Assembly: GCA_019321725.1 (NCBI GenBank)
Contig: CM033106.1
Coordinates: 14,730,551 to 14,794,550 of the forward strand
DNA length: 64,000 nucleotides
DNA from: Paulownia fortunei
Lineage: Eukaryota; Streptophyta; Magnoliopsida; Lamiales; Paulowniaceae
Reading direction: 5' to 3'
Part shown: positions 36,547 through 49,557 of the stretch, in pieces
Layout of the letters: each line of letters starts with the position of its first letter
How positions within the stretch are numbered: position 1 is the stretch's first letter
Program-made: the position numbers and the translations under genes
Notes under the pieces: model-generated
Database searches by the model: none
What the model was told of the DNA's origin: nothing
What the model saw: only the letters and a program-made list of their open reading frames with translations

Positions 36547-38802
36547 TGTAATGCCCAATACTTTCCTACATAGCCAATAATAAGAATCTTGCATGAATAT
36601 GCATCTAATTAATGTGTATTATTGAATTATGGCATACAAATAGCATAATTGCACGAACTTGAATAATTGTTATTATATGCTCTAGTTATGCTTTAACATG
36701 CATTAGTATATGAAATATGAGATCAAACTTTTATTTCTTGATTTAACATATTCCTTAAGTGCCTTTTTACAGTGAAAAGCTCGGTATCTCAATTAAGGAA
36801 GATTGGCGTGTTGAATGGCCATGAAATGAATTTTTGTATTGCTCCATACTAGTTATGTGCTAAAGTGATTAATTGCCTAAATATTTACTTGAAATATATT
36901 ACATTTGGCTAAGAACTAAAAGTATGCAAAATGGTGCAATTTGATATGATTGGTTGACTAGGTTGCATAAAACCATTCTAAACCGCATTGCACTTGATTA
37001 TAACACCAAAGCATCAATTTTTGTCCTCTTCTTAGCCCATGAACGTGGCTTTTGGCATGAGAAGACACCAAGCATGATGCAACCAATCATCACTCTCCAC
37101 TTACCTCTATTTGAAAGGCCAAGAAATCATTTTCATCCATATTTCTTGTGTAAGCACCTAAAAAATGACCTGCCCTTATTCTCCTAAGTTTTTTCCAAAT
37201 CTCTACACTCTCATACTCACAAAAATTAAATTCAATCCATAAGAATTCATAGAACACAAACTAGAACAAGTTCCACCTTTTTTAAGCTTGAAAACTGTTG
37301 ATTTTGAAGTTTAATTCCAACTTAATCAAGGTATATTCCTTTTCAATATTTCTTATGATGAATTTGTAGTATCTTGGATGGTTACATGTTTTAGTGTATT
37401 TTTGTATGATTGAAAACTTAAGTAAGTTACACTTGAAGCCAAAACCAAGTTAATTAAGCTAGTTTTTAGGAAAATTGATAGTATTGTGAAATTGTTTAAT
37501 TTACTTGTTTCTATTGGTTTTGTAATGCTTATATTGTGTTTGAAGGTGCCTATAAATGATTGTGAACAATAGCAATTTGTTTGCTTAATTGAAGGTTAGA
37601 ATCAATTTAAGTTAGAATCAAGTTTACGTCATTTTAATTTGGATTGTGTTTATATTTTAGGGGTTGTCCTAATAATTATGTTTGAATTATTAATTATTTA
37701 ATGGCTACCCTAATGTTTAATGTCTTGAATTAGTAGTAAAATATGGAGTATGCATTGTTTTTAAGGTTATGTAATTGATATGAAATTCTTTACAAAAGAT
37801 TGAAAAGTGTATATAAACTTTAACTAGAATAGACTAAATGATTTATAAAAAGTATATTAAATGGTACATGATTTGATTATGTTAGGCTATTAACACATCC
37901 TATCTTCCAAAGAGATTGGTCTTTTCACTTGCCACAAAATGGATTTGAGGTAAGTTGAAACTTTCATTTGCTGTATCACAAGAATCATATAATGTTGTTC
38001 ATGTTTTAATTTGATGCATTTATGGTTTATGAAGCATGATATTATTAAGGATATAATGAGGTTTTTGAAAAATAAGTATGGTACTTGATTGATAGTTGGG
38101 TAGACAAGGGACGCGAGATGGACCGGCGGACCCAACAAATGATGGCAAATACTTGAGGTTGAAAAACCAGTATAGGAAAGCCACAATGAATGAGATAGAT
38201 TACGGCTAATACCTGAGATTGAAAAACCAAGTATGGAAATCCCGTATTAGTTCTCTTATTGACCAATCATTATGAACAGGTTTCGAAAACTATGGTCTAT
38301 CGCTATTAGTTAGGTACCATACTTCAAGGGCCATAAAGAATAATTTATGAAAAAAAGTTATTAAATTGAATACTGTATTTAATCATTTATGTGATTTGTA
38401 TGTACGTTATTTGTTATTACATCAATTTCACCTTACTAAGACTTTAGCTCATTAGATTCATGTGATGCAGGTGAAAATGTATAGGTTTAGAGGTTAACTG
38501 AGTCTTTAGAGCAGTCGGACAGAGATTTGTTCATATGCCATGCTTCGAGCTGTTTTGTATCATATTTTGAAAACTCTATTTTATTTTTAAATAAATTGCT
38601 CTATTATGGTTTTGTAAATAGTTATACTCAGTTTTGATATATGTATATGGTGTGTTTACAACGATTCAAGCTCTTTCTCTTATAGCTAAAAATGGGAACT
38701 TTTTTTAAAAACCATAATTCTAATAATGATGAAAAATTAACATTTCTTGAATGAACTATATCAGTTTGTTTAGGCTTTGCAGTTAGGTTAAGGGGTGTTA
38801 CA
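36547..38802 (+). repeat. Solo LTR of the Tekay-like family
   Basis: Complete LTR from TGTAATGCCCAATAC to GGGGTGTTACA, flanked by the 5-base duplication CAATG (36542-36546 and 38803-38807), with no PBS or coding region attached. It matches the LTRs at 13422 and 20344 over its length but is more diverged. Left by recombination between the two LTRs of an older insertion inside the gypsy-2 LTR. Confidence 0.92.
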
Positions 38803-39022
38803 CAATGCATAAACTATATGAGCTAACGCTCAGCAAGTAAATATTATGCATGTCAAAGAATAATCCACAATATCAAGTCATTCATCTCAAAATGCAATTC
38901 CATGCATCAAAATATTTCTCTCAAAATCAATTCTTTCTTGGGCCCCTAACCAATACTACTATCCCATGAACCGGAAAAGAGCTCTGCATATCGCCATAAT
39001 CCAATGACCAATAATCATAAAA

Positions 39023-39112
39023 GCATGCAAATCCATGCACACTCGTATGCATGCAAATTCATGCACGCAAACCTGCAAATCCATGCATATAACCATGCAA
39101 ATCCATGCATGC
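39023..39112. repeat. Four-copy CATGCAAATCCATGCA repeat in the gypsy-2 LTR
   Basis: Copies at about 39023-39039, 39049-39065, 39071-39087 and 39093-39110, period 22-26 bases, with CATGCA words on both sides of an AAATCC core. Each copy contains the octamer-like ATGCAAAT or a one-base variant, and the RY-like word CATGCA. Its position in the LTR upstream (in element sense) of the pol region suggests promoter or enhancer elements, but this is inference. Confidence 0.7.
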
Positions 39113-39726
39113 TTCAGTGCACTAGTAGTGGTTAGTAAAATATTTTTCTTTCTCAGAATCATGCCCTGCAATGCAAGATTTATCACAATGCTTATACATG
39201 ATGCATGCACGTGCCAATGCCCATGTATGTATAATCAATGGACATGAATGACAGTAATGCGTGCCCTTTGCTATACACATATGATCTATGGTATTACATA
39301 TAAATAACATATTTACTATGTGTATGCATTGTAGTTGCAAATGAATCTTTACTTACCTTTGATCGATTCTGTGTTACTTCTAAGATTCTTAAGTATTACT
39401 TCCCAACCCTAGATGTGAAACAATCTGTATAAATACAAGATATCAATCACCATCCTCAATTAACAAGTTCATTATACCTAATGTAGTATAAAGATCTTGA
39501 ATCTCAATTTAACTAACCTTACCACTTAGAAACTATAACCGAATATAACCTTTTACGTACCTTTGTTCCACATCTTAAATGTATACTAACCTCACTTAAT
39601 TGATGTATTATAAATCTTACAACATTTTCCTAAATGTTAGAGATCAAATGCACCATATCTATGCTGGAACATGTTAATGAACCAAATGGGACAGATTCAG
39701 CACTTCACATTTTCTTGCTGCCACAT

Positions 39727-40110
39727 TAATTTGCATGATGATTTTGACACCCTTAAACATATTAATTCACTCCCAAATTTTTATCACACTTAGATAACAT
39801 AAAAAAAAATGTAACCATGTCATAGAATGGCTAAAACTCATGGATATAGCTTCCAAAGTTCAGCTCCCTTCACAGCATATTGAAACAAAATTTTTCTACG
39901 GTGACAATTTTGCGCACTTCATGACATTAATAGTTTTGGCACCCTTACGTATATTCAATCTCTCCCAAATTTTTGCCACACTTATATAACATATACACAG
40001 AGACAACCAGGTTATATTATTTCCAAAAATAATGGATTTAGCTCCCCTAATTCAGTCTCATTCACAACACACCAAAATAGATTTTGCTACTTTGGCAGTT
40101 TGAGTGTTTC
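39727..40110. repeat. About 190-base tandem duplication in the gypsy-2 LTR
   Basis: Two diverged copies meet near 39917/39918. They share CTCCCAAATTTTTNNCACACTTA followed by ATAACAT, later a TAGCTCC/TAGCTTCC phrase and TTCACA(A/G)CA, in the same order. The duplication is old, judging from many differences. Confidence 0.6.
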
Positions 40111-40913
40111 TCCAATATCATTCTCCATTTCAAATTGTAATCGATCAAAATTCATTCAAATACTCTTAAATCATATATGAACATGTAAATGGTAATAATT
40201 ATAGGTTTTATTCAACATACCATACACTTTTGAAGTCTAAAACACAAGAAAATAGTAAGGTGACAGTTTCTGCCGCAAGTATTTTCTATTAAGTGTTTGT
40301 CATCAAAAACCCTTTCTTTGAACACCAAAGTCTAACTAAAAACTTCCTAACACTTTATAAGAGATATTTAAAGCTTATTAAACAGTAAAACCATTTAGAA
40401 TAATCTGAAAACCAAAGGCAAAATCGTAGATAAGTATTACCTATGCAGATTTTGAGGTTAAACTTGATGGTAATCACTTCTCCTTTGCTTTTCTTGCTTT
40501 TATTTCAACTTGGAATCAATTTGGAGCACTTATATACCTTAAGGTTTGTGTTTGGAAGATGAAAATGGCCGAAATGAGGGTCTGGTCATGGCGTAAGGGT
40601 GAAGGGTTTGAGGTGTTAGCTTAAGGTTAATAAGAAAGCATGAGGTGGCATGTAATGGTATAATCTAATTTTCTCCCTTATCTTGAAGCCCTAATCTTGT
40701 GTGTCTCACATATTCTTATTTGGTTGAAACATATCTTAGTCACTATTCATTCCCATAGGTAATTTCTATGTCCGTTCATTTGATCTCCAAATCGATTGAC
40801 ATTCGATTCTTAAATGATTGTCTAGTTTATATTTCTAAAATTATATGCACATATGAACCTTGTATTATGACACTTAATCACATTATATCATGTCCAATAT
40901 CCCAAGTGTGCAT

Positions 40914-42681
40914 GTGCTTTTAGAGAACAAGTATACCAAACAGGCTTTTAGAAAACAAGTATATCAAACAAACCCACTGAAATTTTTTAGTTGGAGGCGT
41001 TGCTGTCAAAGTAAGAATGTCCATGATATGTAGTACATGACTAGTCTTTAGACTTGAGACACAATGGTAGCTTTGTGCACGTTGTGTTCTATCTTGATGT
41101 ATCTTTTAGTTGCATGACAATCACAAATAGCATATCTACATTTTTAACGATTCATCATGAGTCAGTAGAACTTGAAATAGAATCATAGTTATTGAGTCAT
41201 TTAGGATTTTAACTAATAATTCATACCTTAGACTCAATCATGTATGATACTCGTAACTGAAATAGGTTCGTTTGATATTTCATCTAAGACTAGGTAGTTA
41301 CAGTATATTTTATAGTTGTTTTCCATAATTTGTGAGGTTTTTAGAATTAAAAAGTTAATTCCAAGAGGATTAATTAATTAAATTAATTAATCAAAATAAT
41401 TGTTATTCATAAGTTGCATATGTAGCAAGTCCATTGCTACCTTAGTTGTGAACTTAAAGAGTCACACACAATTTGGTATGGAGCATTTCTAATCTATAAA
41501 TTGATCTAAGGAGTTGGATGCAATTAATTAATGGAAATTATTAATTGGGGCTTAATTTAATTTAAGGAGTTGAATAAATTATTTAATTAAATAATTAGAT
41601 TTTTTAATTGGACCTCATAAGAATAAAGAGCCCAATTATAGTGAAACGATTAATTGATTAGATCAATTAATTGATTTAACTATAAATTAATTTAATTATT
41701 GAATTAGCTTACTCAATTAAATAAATAAATTATTTAATTAAGTCTAATATGATTGGATAGGATTGATGGAATTAAACTAATTGATTAAGATAAATTAATT
41801 GAATTTGGGCCCAATCAATGAATTTAATTAAGTATTAAATTTAATTAAAAATCCAAGCCCAATTTAAAGTGGCCATTAAAAGAGGCCTACTAGAGTTGTG
41901 GGAAGAAGATGGAAGGATAAGAGAATAAGATATTCTTATTCTTGAAATTATTTAATTTGATTAGATAATATCCTATAGTATCTTTGGAAGATACAAGAGG
42001 ATATGTGATATCCTTGTAGATGGAGTTGAAGGATTTTTGAAAGATTATGAGATCAACCAAAATCATCCAACACACTAGAGAAGGGGGTTGAAAATTATAG
42101 CATGGTAGCATGCAATTTTCAGCCAACCTTATAGAATGAAAGGAGGGCCGAAAATTTTAGGTCAACACACTTGAATTTTTAGCCAACAAGAAAAAATTAG
42201 AGAGAAAAAGTTTCTCCCAAAATCTATCTTCCATCTTTCTTCCTTCAATCAAAGAGTTCTAACTTTCAATTGAATTAAAGTATTCAATTCATATTACCAC
42301 TTGTTGGTTTAAGAATTAATATTCAGGTAAATCACTCCAATATACTAGATTAGTAAAGAAATTAAAATTGCTAGCGGGGTTCTAATTTTGTGTTCTTGCC
42401 CGAAGCATGAAATTTGTTAGATGAGAAATATCTAGATTCTTGCGAACTAATTTCTGTACGAGGGCTAGCAATTGATTACTTCAATCCCTTCTATAGTCAT
42501 AGTGCTTGAAAGGTATAAATCCAAAAAACTTTCTTGTGTTTAGTTAGGCAATTGAAAAAAGCAAACATTGATAATCACATTGAACCAAGGGTGATGCCAT
42601 ATTTGATATGGCATGTTATTATATTTTAATTAAAATTTTAAATCTTCGTTGCGCACACCTTGCGATTACGTGAACCCAACA
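40914..42681 (+). repeat. LTR of copia element B (5' side)
   Basis: Homologous to LTR A. The first bases are rearranged: TGCTTTTAGAGAACAAG followed by a second, near-copy CTTTTAGAAAACAAG about 30 bases later. It ends GTGAACCCAACA at 42681. About 1.77 kb, with the same AATTAATT-rich middle as LTR A. It truncates the gypsy-2 LTR at 40910, so it is younger there. Confidence 0.78.
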
Positions 42682-44325
42682 GATACCCTTTGCATTAATT
42701 CTTTGAAACATTATGCATTTAAATTGAAGTTTATGGGCGATAAATTGTTTGTATGATTCATACATTTAGGGACAATTATTTTAATGTGTAAAACTAAAAA
42801 CCGCATAAAAAACTGGTGCGAGTCTCTCATTTTAGATATGCTGAATCGCTACAGTGATACAACGTTAGCCTTACCGAAGGTTCAGCACTGTGCCCCGATT
42901 AAATTGGCACCGCAATAACAAAGGTTTTGTTAAACCCGAAGGTTTGGCATCATAGTACGAGGACCAAGTGCCGCTGGGCACTATACCCAGAAATCATTTT
43001 TTTTTTTTCAAATTTCTAGAAATTCAATTTTTGAATTACAATTGTTAATTCTAAATTAATAAAAATGTTTTAAGAAGGACCAAAAAATTATTATTCCCAA
43101 ATATAGAATTGGTACTTAAAAGAAATGGTAAATTTATATGGTTTTGTTATCATATGATGATTTTAGTTAGAAAATTGTGAATGGATGATCATGGATCCTA
43201 AACCAATATGATTGGATTTATTTTGTGAACTTACAGTTTTAATTAAAATGAGGCATGCGAGTTTCTTTCTCTATTTTCTTTTGATGTAATTTCAATCTCT
43301 CTCCTATGTACATTCCCTTGGACTTGTTCCAAGGTTTCTTAAAGGATAGTAAGTGTAATAAGTGTAGCATAGTTGGTGAGGTTTCTTTTTCTAATTTGGT
43401 GGACAATACAACGATGGAGTAAGAAGAAGAAGCGAGGATTGAAGGCCCATGTATGCATGGGATGCATATATGTAACAAATAGGGCTATTATCATTTTAAT
43501 TATCATTAGATTGACCATTGATCCACTATGGCTCAAGTGGATTGCATAGGAATAAAGACCTATGATCATCCTTAGGTAGTATGTATGAGATGCATGCTAT
43601 ATATGTTTAATATATTTCCTTATGATGTCCTTTTTTGCTTGCAATCATTAGGATAGATAACATTAAACAAGATAATCATATGATGAGACCTTGCATGTTA
43701 ACAAACCAACATATTTCCCTCACATGAATTTAATTTCAAGTTTAGAACCTTAGGTTGAAAAAACTTGAAGGTTTACATCAAACGTAAATGGGCAATATTG
43801 AGCCAGGCCCAATCATCCATGCTTTCCATCAAAAAGTAGTGACATGTGATAAGCTTAGTGCATTGGCCACGAGTCGTGGGATGTACTAAGTAAGGAAAGT
43901 TGTAATTACTACTTAGCATAGTGATGCCCATGGAGTAAGGTGTCTAAGAGTTGGCCATGAGTCATGGGATATTTAGGGGTTTCACTTAATAGATGTTTTG
44001 ATGGGTCATGTTTGACATTGATTACCATATAGGCTCATAGCATTGGGGAACATGGGAAAGATGAAGCAAAATATCTCAATGGTTGCATAGTGATGCAATT
44101 GACAATATAATGCCTACCTTTTGTTTTTGTCATATGGGCTCATAATATTGGGGTGTATGACAAAGACAATTGGACTTTAAGTGCACTAGAAAATTAGATT
44201 TCCTCAAATTTCATCATGAAGGTGATGGGATTCGAATAAAATAGTAGGAGATATTTATAATAAAAGATCTTATTGTATATGAATGATTAATCTTATTTTC
44301 TACTTCGTAATATTTTGTAAAATTA
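42682..44325 (+). other. Long leader of copia B; primer binding site missing
   Basis: After CCCAACA the sequence reads GATACCCTTTGC, where copia A has GTGGTATCAGAG: no PBS can be recognised. A GC-richer segment lies at about 42810-42995 (CCGAAGGTT twice, at 42877 and 42938). The rest follows the leader of copia A, with repeated GAGTCnTGGGAT and GGCTCATANnATTGGGG phrases at 43865-44150. Confidence 0.6.
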
Positions 44326-45060
44326 ATGGCTAAAAATCTACTTACATCTATCTTGGAGACCAACAAACTCACTGGTCCTAATTTTATCAATTAGCTAAGG
44401 AACCTTCAGGTTCTATTACAACCCAAAAATAGGGCATATGTCCTCGAAGTCACGCCACCGTCGGAACCTCCAGTGGATGCCACTGAGAAGAGCTTGTTGA
44501 ACATCGTAAACAAGTTAATGTCAGAGATAACATGAGGGTATGACACTTGTTATTGTTATCCTTCTTCACCTACAAGAGTTGTATGGTGAACATACGAGGT
44601 AATTAAAGTACTTTGTCTTAAAAGAGCTTTTCAGATATTGTATGGCTAAGGGCTCTTCGATTCATGAATATTGAGTGAAGATGATAAGCCTCATTAAAAG
44701 GCTCAAATCCTTTGGAGTCATTATGGATAATGAACTCTACTTAGATCTGGTTTTGCAGTCTCAACCTGATTCATTCGACTCCTTTATGGTAAAACTAAAC
44801 ATACATAAGATGTAGATAGTCCCTTGAGCTTGTTAAAATATTGAAGATGGCTGAGTCCACCATGAAAGAAGACAAACATATCATGCTTATTGGATCTTCA
44901 TCCCAAACAAAGACTACCAAGTCTAAGAAAGAGAAGGGAAAGCATTCCTCTAATAAGAACAAAAAGCTAAAGGTAGATGGTGGGTTAAAAAGGGTCCTAA
45001 AGTCAATGAAAAATGCTACTATTGCCGCAAACTGGGGCATTGGAGGAGAAACTGCAAAGA
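44326..45060 (+). pseudogene. copia B gag remnant with intact zinc knuckle
   Basis: Starts at ATG 44326 (MAKNLLTSILETNKLTGPN), the UBN2-type gag opening. An in-frame TAG follows after about 20 residues, and frameshifts occur later. Near the C-terminus one frame gives a perfect CX2CX4HX4C zinc knuckle, CYYCRKLGHWRRNC, at 45014-45055. A CCTTTATGGT...AGACTTGAG-region insertion of about 50 bases relative to copia A seems to lie at 44785-44835. Confidence 0.8.
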
Positions 45061-48000
45061 GTTCCTTGTATCTACACAGAATGGTTCTAGTATATTCTTT
45101 AATGAAGTTAACCTTTTGGTTAATGATGCTTCTTGGGTATTAAAAAACAAATGTGGATCTCATCTATGCAATAACTTGCAAGTGATGACAAGAAGCAAGG
45201 AGCTAAGTGAGGGAGAGACAACCCTTCGGCTGGGAATTGAGTAAATGTTGTTATGTTAGCCGTAGGAATGTCTACTTAGCTTTAGGTAGTGGAAATAGAA
45301 TAGTTTTAAATTATTATCTTTATGTTCCCCAGCTATTAAATAATATTATCTCTATTCTAATTTTGGATAGATAAGGTTTCAGTTTTCTAATAAAAGATGG
45401 AAGTTGTTCCATTTACCTTGATTATTTTTTATTATATGTGGGAATGTTGGCAAATGATTTATACACTATTCAACCTGAAAATTCCATCCTGCATATTCAA
45501 CAAAGTAACAAATAATGGATAATCAAACCTCAACAAACATGTGGCATGCTATAATAGGTCATATCCCTAAGAAAAGAGTTCTCAAAATGACACAATTACT
45601 TAACCTTTGGGGCTTGCAAGAAATATCGACATATGAATCTTGCCTTAAGAGAAAAATGACCAAATTACCATTTATTAGATAAGTGGAATGAGCCACTGAT
45701 AGATTGGATATGATCACTCAGATGTATGTGGACCACTAAGTGTTAGTACTCGATAGAACTATTCTTACTTCATTACCTTTACCAATGATTATTCTAGATT
45801 TGGGTACGTGTATCATATGAGATACAAGTCTAAGGTTTTTGAAAAGTTAAAAGAATTCAGACATGAGGAAGAGAATCAAATTGGGCGAAGTATCAAGATT
45901 CTTTGATCTGATCGATGAGGAGAATAATTGAATAGTGAGTTCATTGATTATCTTTGAGAGAATGGCATTTTCTCCTAGTGAACTTCGCCTGGCACACCCC
46001 AACTTAATGGGGTAGCAGAACAAAAGAATCGAACCCTACTTGACATGGTTTGATCTATGATGAGTTTCACTGAGCTTCCTTATTCATTATGGGGATATGC
46101 CTTAGAAACAATGACATTTTACTCAATAGAGTGCCATCAAAGTCTGTGCCCAAATTGCCACATAAGATGTGGTATGCCGAAGCCCCCTCTTACAAATGCC
46201 TTAGGGTATGGGAGAGCCCTGCTTACATGAAGCAGCAAGTAGGAGATAAGTTGGATGTAAGATCCATCTTATGTAAGTTGTCGAGTACCCAAACAAATCC
46301 ATTGCGCACTATTTCTATGACCCATCGAAACAAAAGTGTTTGTATTGAGGAATGCCACCTTTCTAGAGAAGAAGTTTCTATTAGATAGAAAAGGAAAGGT
46401 CATGGTTCAAGAGCCATAAAAACTTCCGCAAGAAGTAATAGTGACTAAACCCTTAACTTCTTACACTTCAAGTGCACAACCTCCAAGGAGATCTAGAAGG
46501 ATCTCAAGGCAGGCTGAAAGGTATGGCCTTTTATTAGAGAACAACAAGGAGGATGTTCTTTTGGGTACCAATCCAAGAAGCTATGATTATGCAATGTTAG
46601 ACATTAATTTGGAAAAATAGCAAGAAGCCATGCAGTCCGAAATGGACTCCATGTACTCCAACAAGGTAAGGACCTTGGTGGACTCACTAGAGAGAATTAT
46701 TCCTATTGGCTGTAAATGGGTCTACAAATAAAGATTGCAGTAGATGGTGAGGTTGTGACCTACAAGGCTAGACTGGTTGCGAAGGGTTACAATCAGAAGC
46801 AAGGGATTGACTATGAGCAAGTCTTCTCATCAATTGTAATGCTTAAGTCTATTCGCATACTGTTGGTCATATCAGCATATTATGACTATGGGATATGACA
46901 TATGGATGTGAAGACTGCTTTTTTTAATGCAAACATTGAGGAAGAGATCTATATGACGCAGATAGATGATTTCATGTCTAACGAGAGTGAGCAAAAGGCT
47001 TGCAAACTCCAGATATCCATTTTTGGACTCAAACAAGTTTTTTGAAGTTGGAACATCTGATTTGACAAGTCAATCAAATTGTTTGGTTTTCTTAGGAATT
47101 CAGATGAGTCATGTGTGTACAAGAAGGTTAGTGGGAGTGCAATGACTTTTTTGGTCTTATACATTGATGATATCTTACTCATTAGAAATAATGTAGGGAT
47201 GTTATAGTTAACAAAAGCTTGGTTATCTACACAGTTCTCCATGAAAGATTTGGGAGAAACATCCTTTGTATTAGGGATCAAGATCTATAGAGATAGATCT
47301 AGAAAGTTATTCGGACTATCCTAATCTATATACATAGACAAAGTGCTAAAGAGGTTAAGCATGGAGGAATCCAAAAGAGGATACCTTTAAATGAGTCATG
47401 GCATTTATCTTTCAAAGCCTAAGTCCCCAAAGACTCCAGAGAAAAGAGAAAAGATGATTCACACACCTTATGCATTCGCCATATGAAGCATTATGTATGT
47501 AATGCTATTCCTGATATCACGTATGCTCTAAGTATCACGAGAAGATATTAGTCTAAACCTAGGAGTAGCACTGGATCGCTATAAAAATATCCTGAAGTAC
47601 TTGGAAGAACTAAGGATGTGTTCTTGATTTATGACAATGGAGAGCTAAAGCTAGAGTGTTACATTGATTCTTGTTTCTAGTCTGATATAGATGATTCCAA
47701 GTTAATTTTTGGATACTTGTTCACCTTGAACAGTGATGCATTCAGCTGGATGAGTTCTAAGAAGATACGACTGTGGATTCTACCATAGAGGTTGAATACA
47801 TTACGGTATCTAATGCTGCAAAAAAAGTTGTTTGGATATAGAACTTCATCCAAGTGTTGGTTGTTGTTTCGGTGGTTGTTGATCCAATACCCCTGTATTG
47901 TGACAACAACAAGGCAATTGCGTAAGCAAAGATCCAAGCACACATCATGAGGCGATATTATTTGATTTGAGAGATCATTGGTAGATACAACATCAAAGTG

Positions 48001-48102
48001 GATAAAGTTGTCTCAGCAAAAAATATAGCAGACCCATTGACCAAACCCCTAGCTCAACGAGTGTTTAAAGGACATTTTGAGAAGATAGGCCTATATACAT
48101 AG
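45061..48102 (+). pseudogene. copia B pol remnant, all domains, inactive
   Basis: Protease region near 45125-45175 (SWVLKNKCGSHLCNNL) has lost the catalytic Asp that copia A keeps. GAG-pre-integrase is at about 45542-45670 and the integrase block includes GVAEQKNRTLLDMV at about 46010-46050. RT begins near 46620 with KARLVAKGYNQKQGIDYEQV at about 46765 and has the catalytic motif YIDD at 47160-47171. RNase H runs from about 47640 to the final GHFEKIGLYT and a stop at 48100-48102. Stops interrupt every domain. Confidence 0.85.
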
Positions 48103-48474
48103 GCAATTAGCTCTAAGGAAAGTGCAAGATCATTAGAATAATACCAGACGAGCTAATTAGTGGCCGCTAATATTCTCTTATAATAAACTATCTTTTTTAT
48201 TAAGCATTAATGAAAAGGAAATCTTCATCTTAAATTTATGTTATATGAATTAGATGAAGTCCCTAAATCACACAGAACTACAGGCATGGTCCACATAGGA
48301 TGGCGATCATGGAACATGCCTCTATGGTCATGATCTTAAAATAGTTCTAAATGGACGACTTCTTGATATAGGACATCAACTAGCCCATCAAGACTTGCGT
48401 ATATGAGCAGACTCACAAGGAGGGTGCCTCATTTCATAGACACTGGTGTTATGTCACCAGTGCAAGTATGCGGG
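48103..48474 (+). other. copia B 3' spacer (tail) between pol and LTR
   Basis: Non-coding. The first half resembles tail copy 1 at 24200-24353 more than tail copy 2. It ends GTATGCGGGTGCTTATTGG at the LTR start. No strong polypurine tract is visible apart from ACAAGGAGGGTG at 48416-48427, which is 50 bases from the expected LTR start. Confidence 0.55.
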
Positions 48475-49557
48475 TGCTTATTGGAAAATAAGTACACTAA
48501 ACTACTCTACCAGAAGTTCCCAAGGAAATATAATTGTTGTATGGAAAGTTTCCATCATTACGATAGTTCATGATATAGTCATTTGACTTATGGCGCCATT
48601 GTAATCTCATACACGATATGATGCACTTTAATTTATCCTCTGGTTGCAAGTCGATCACAAAGTGGGTATTTTTGGTGCATCATCTTTGTTTATGAAAATT
48701 AAAGAGTGGCCAAGAAAGGATACATTATCTATCTAGAAGAATAGGTGGATCTCCTATGATATCACTATACTTGATTCTGAAGTCCATGACCATGGTTGGG
48801 ATGAGTAATTAGGAAATGGGCTTCCTAATTAGCATCAACAAATTAAGATACTAAGAATGACCTCATAGTATTGAACTATTGGGGTTTTGACTAATAATCC
48901 ATGCCTTAGGTTCAATCGAAAGATTAGTTGACGTAAGGACCGAACTTGCATGGTATTCGTAATTAGAAGGGTTCGCCACTTTCACATATGTCTAGGTCTT
49001 CATGGTGTGTTGTTAGATGCTAATCATGATTTGTGAGGTTCTTTGGAATTAATGGCTTAATACCAAGATGATTAATTAATTTAACTAATTAATTATGAAT
49101 GATTAAAGTATTAATTATTCAATTAAGTCACAAGAGTTGTGAGCCCACTGTTAGCATATAGGTAAACCTAAGGGGTCATACACTAACCCGGAAAAGCTCA
49201 TTTCTTATCTAAGTAAATAATCCAAGAGATATCATGAGCCTACAATTCAATGGATGAAATAATTTAATTAATTGAATCAATTAAATTGGGCCCAATTAAT
49301 TTGGAGCAAGGCCCATTGGGTATAAGCTTGTAGGAAGCACATGAGGAATTTAGTATTAAATTCCAAGATTAACTAGGAAATTAAGTCTTCAATTTTAATT
49401 AAAGACTTTCTATAAGTCTTTGACATGGAATCAAATACTTATCTTGTGTCTTTAATTTGGAATTAAATACTTACCATACTTATCCAAGTAGGACTTAGAA
49501 AGAGGATGAAAGACTTGCCTTTTAGTTTCCAAGTTGGACTTGGAAAGCTGCTATATG
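48475..49557 (+). repeat. copia B 3' LTR of a different subfamily, truncated
   Basis: Same position and general order as LTR A/B: CTAATAATCCATGCCTTAGG, then GATTAGTTGACG, then TTGTGAGGTTC and AATTAATT words. It differs much more from the 5' LTR of B than LTR A does, and its second half has no visible match to them. Homology ends at 49557 where TGTTAGG-type sequence starts. The two LTRs of B therefore did not come from one insertion of one element. Confidence 0.55.

Larger units (their letters stand above)
36203..40910 (-). repeat. gypsy-2 5' LTR, interrupted by a solo LTR and truncated by copia B
   Basis: Inner end TATAATACCCCCACC at 36203 (decayed TGTAATACCC terminus). The LTR consists of 36203-36541 plus 38803-40910. 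The part 40227-40910 matches the left LTR closely (shared GTCTAACTAAAAACTTCCTA and TGTCCGTTCATT). Homology stops at 40910 where copia B LTR sequence begins, so the outer 0.3 kb is missing. The reconstructed LTR is unusually long and holds two internal repeat modules listed separately. Confidence 0.72.

Noticed and set aside
39023..39112. Evenly spaced short repeats that could suggest a CRISPR-like array
   Set aside because: Plant nuclear DNA inside an LTR, only four imperfect units with tiny spacers and no cas genes.
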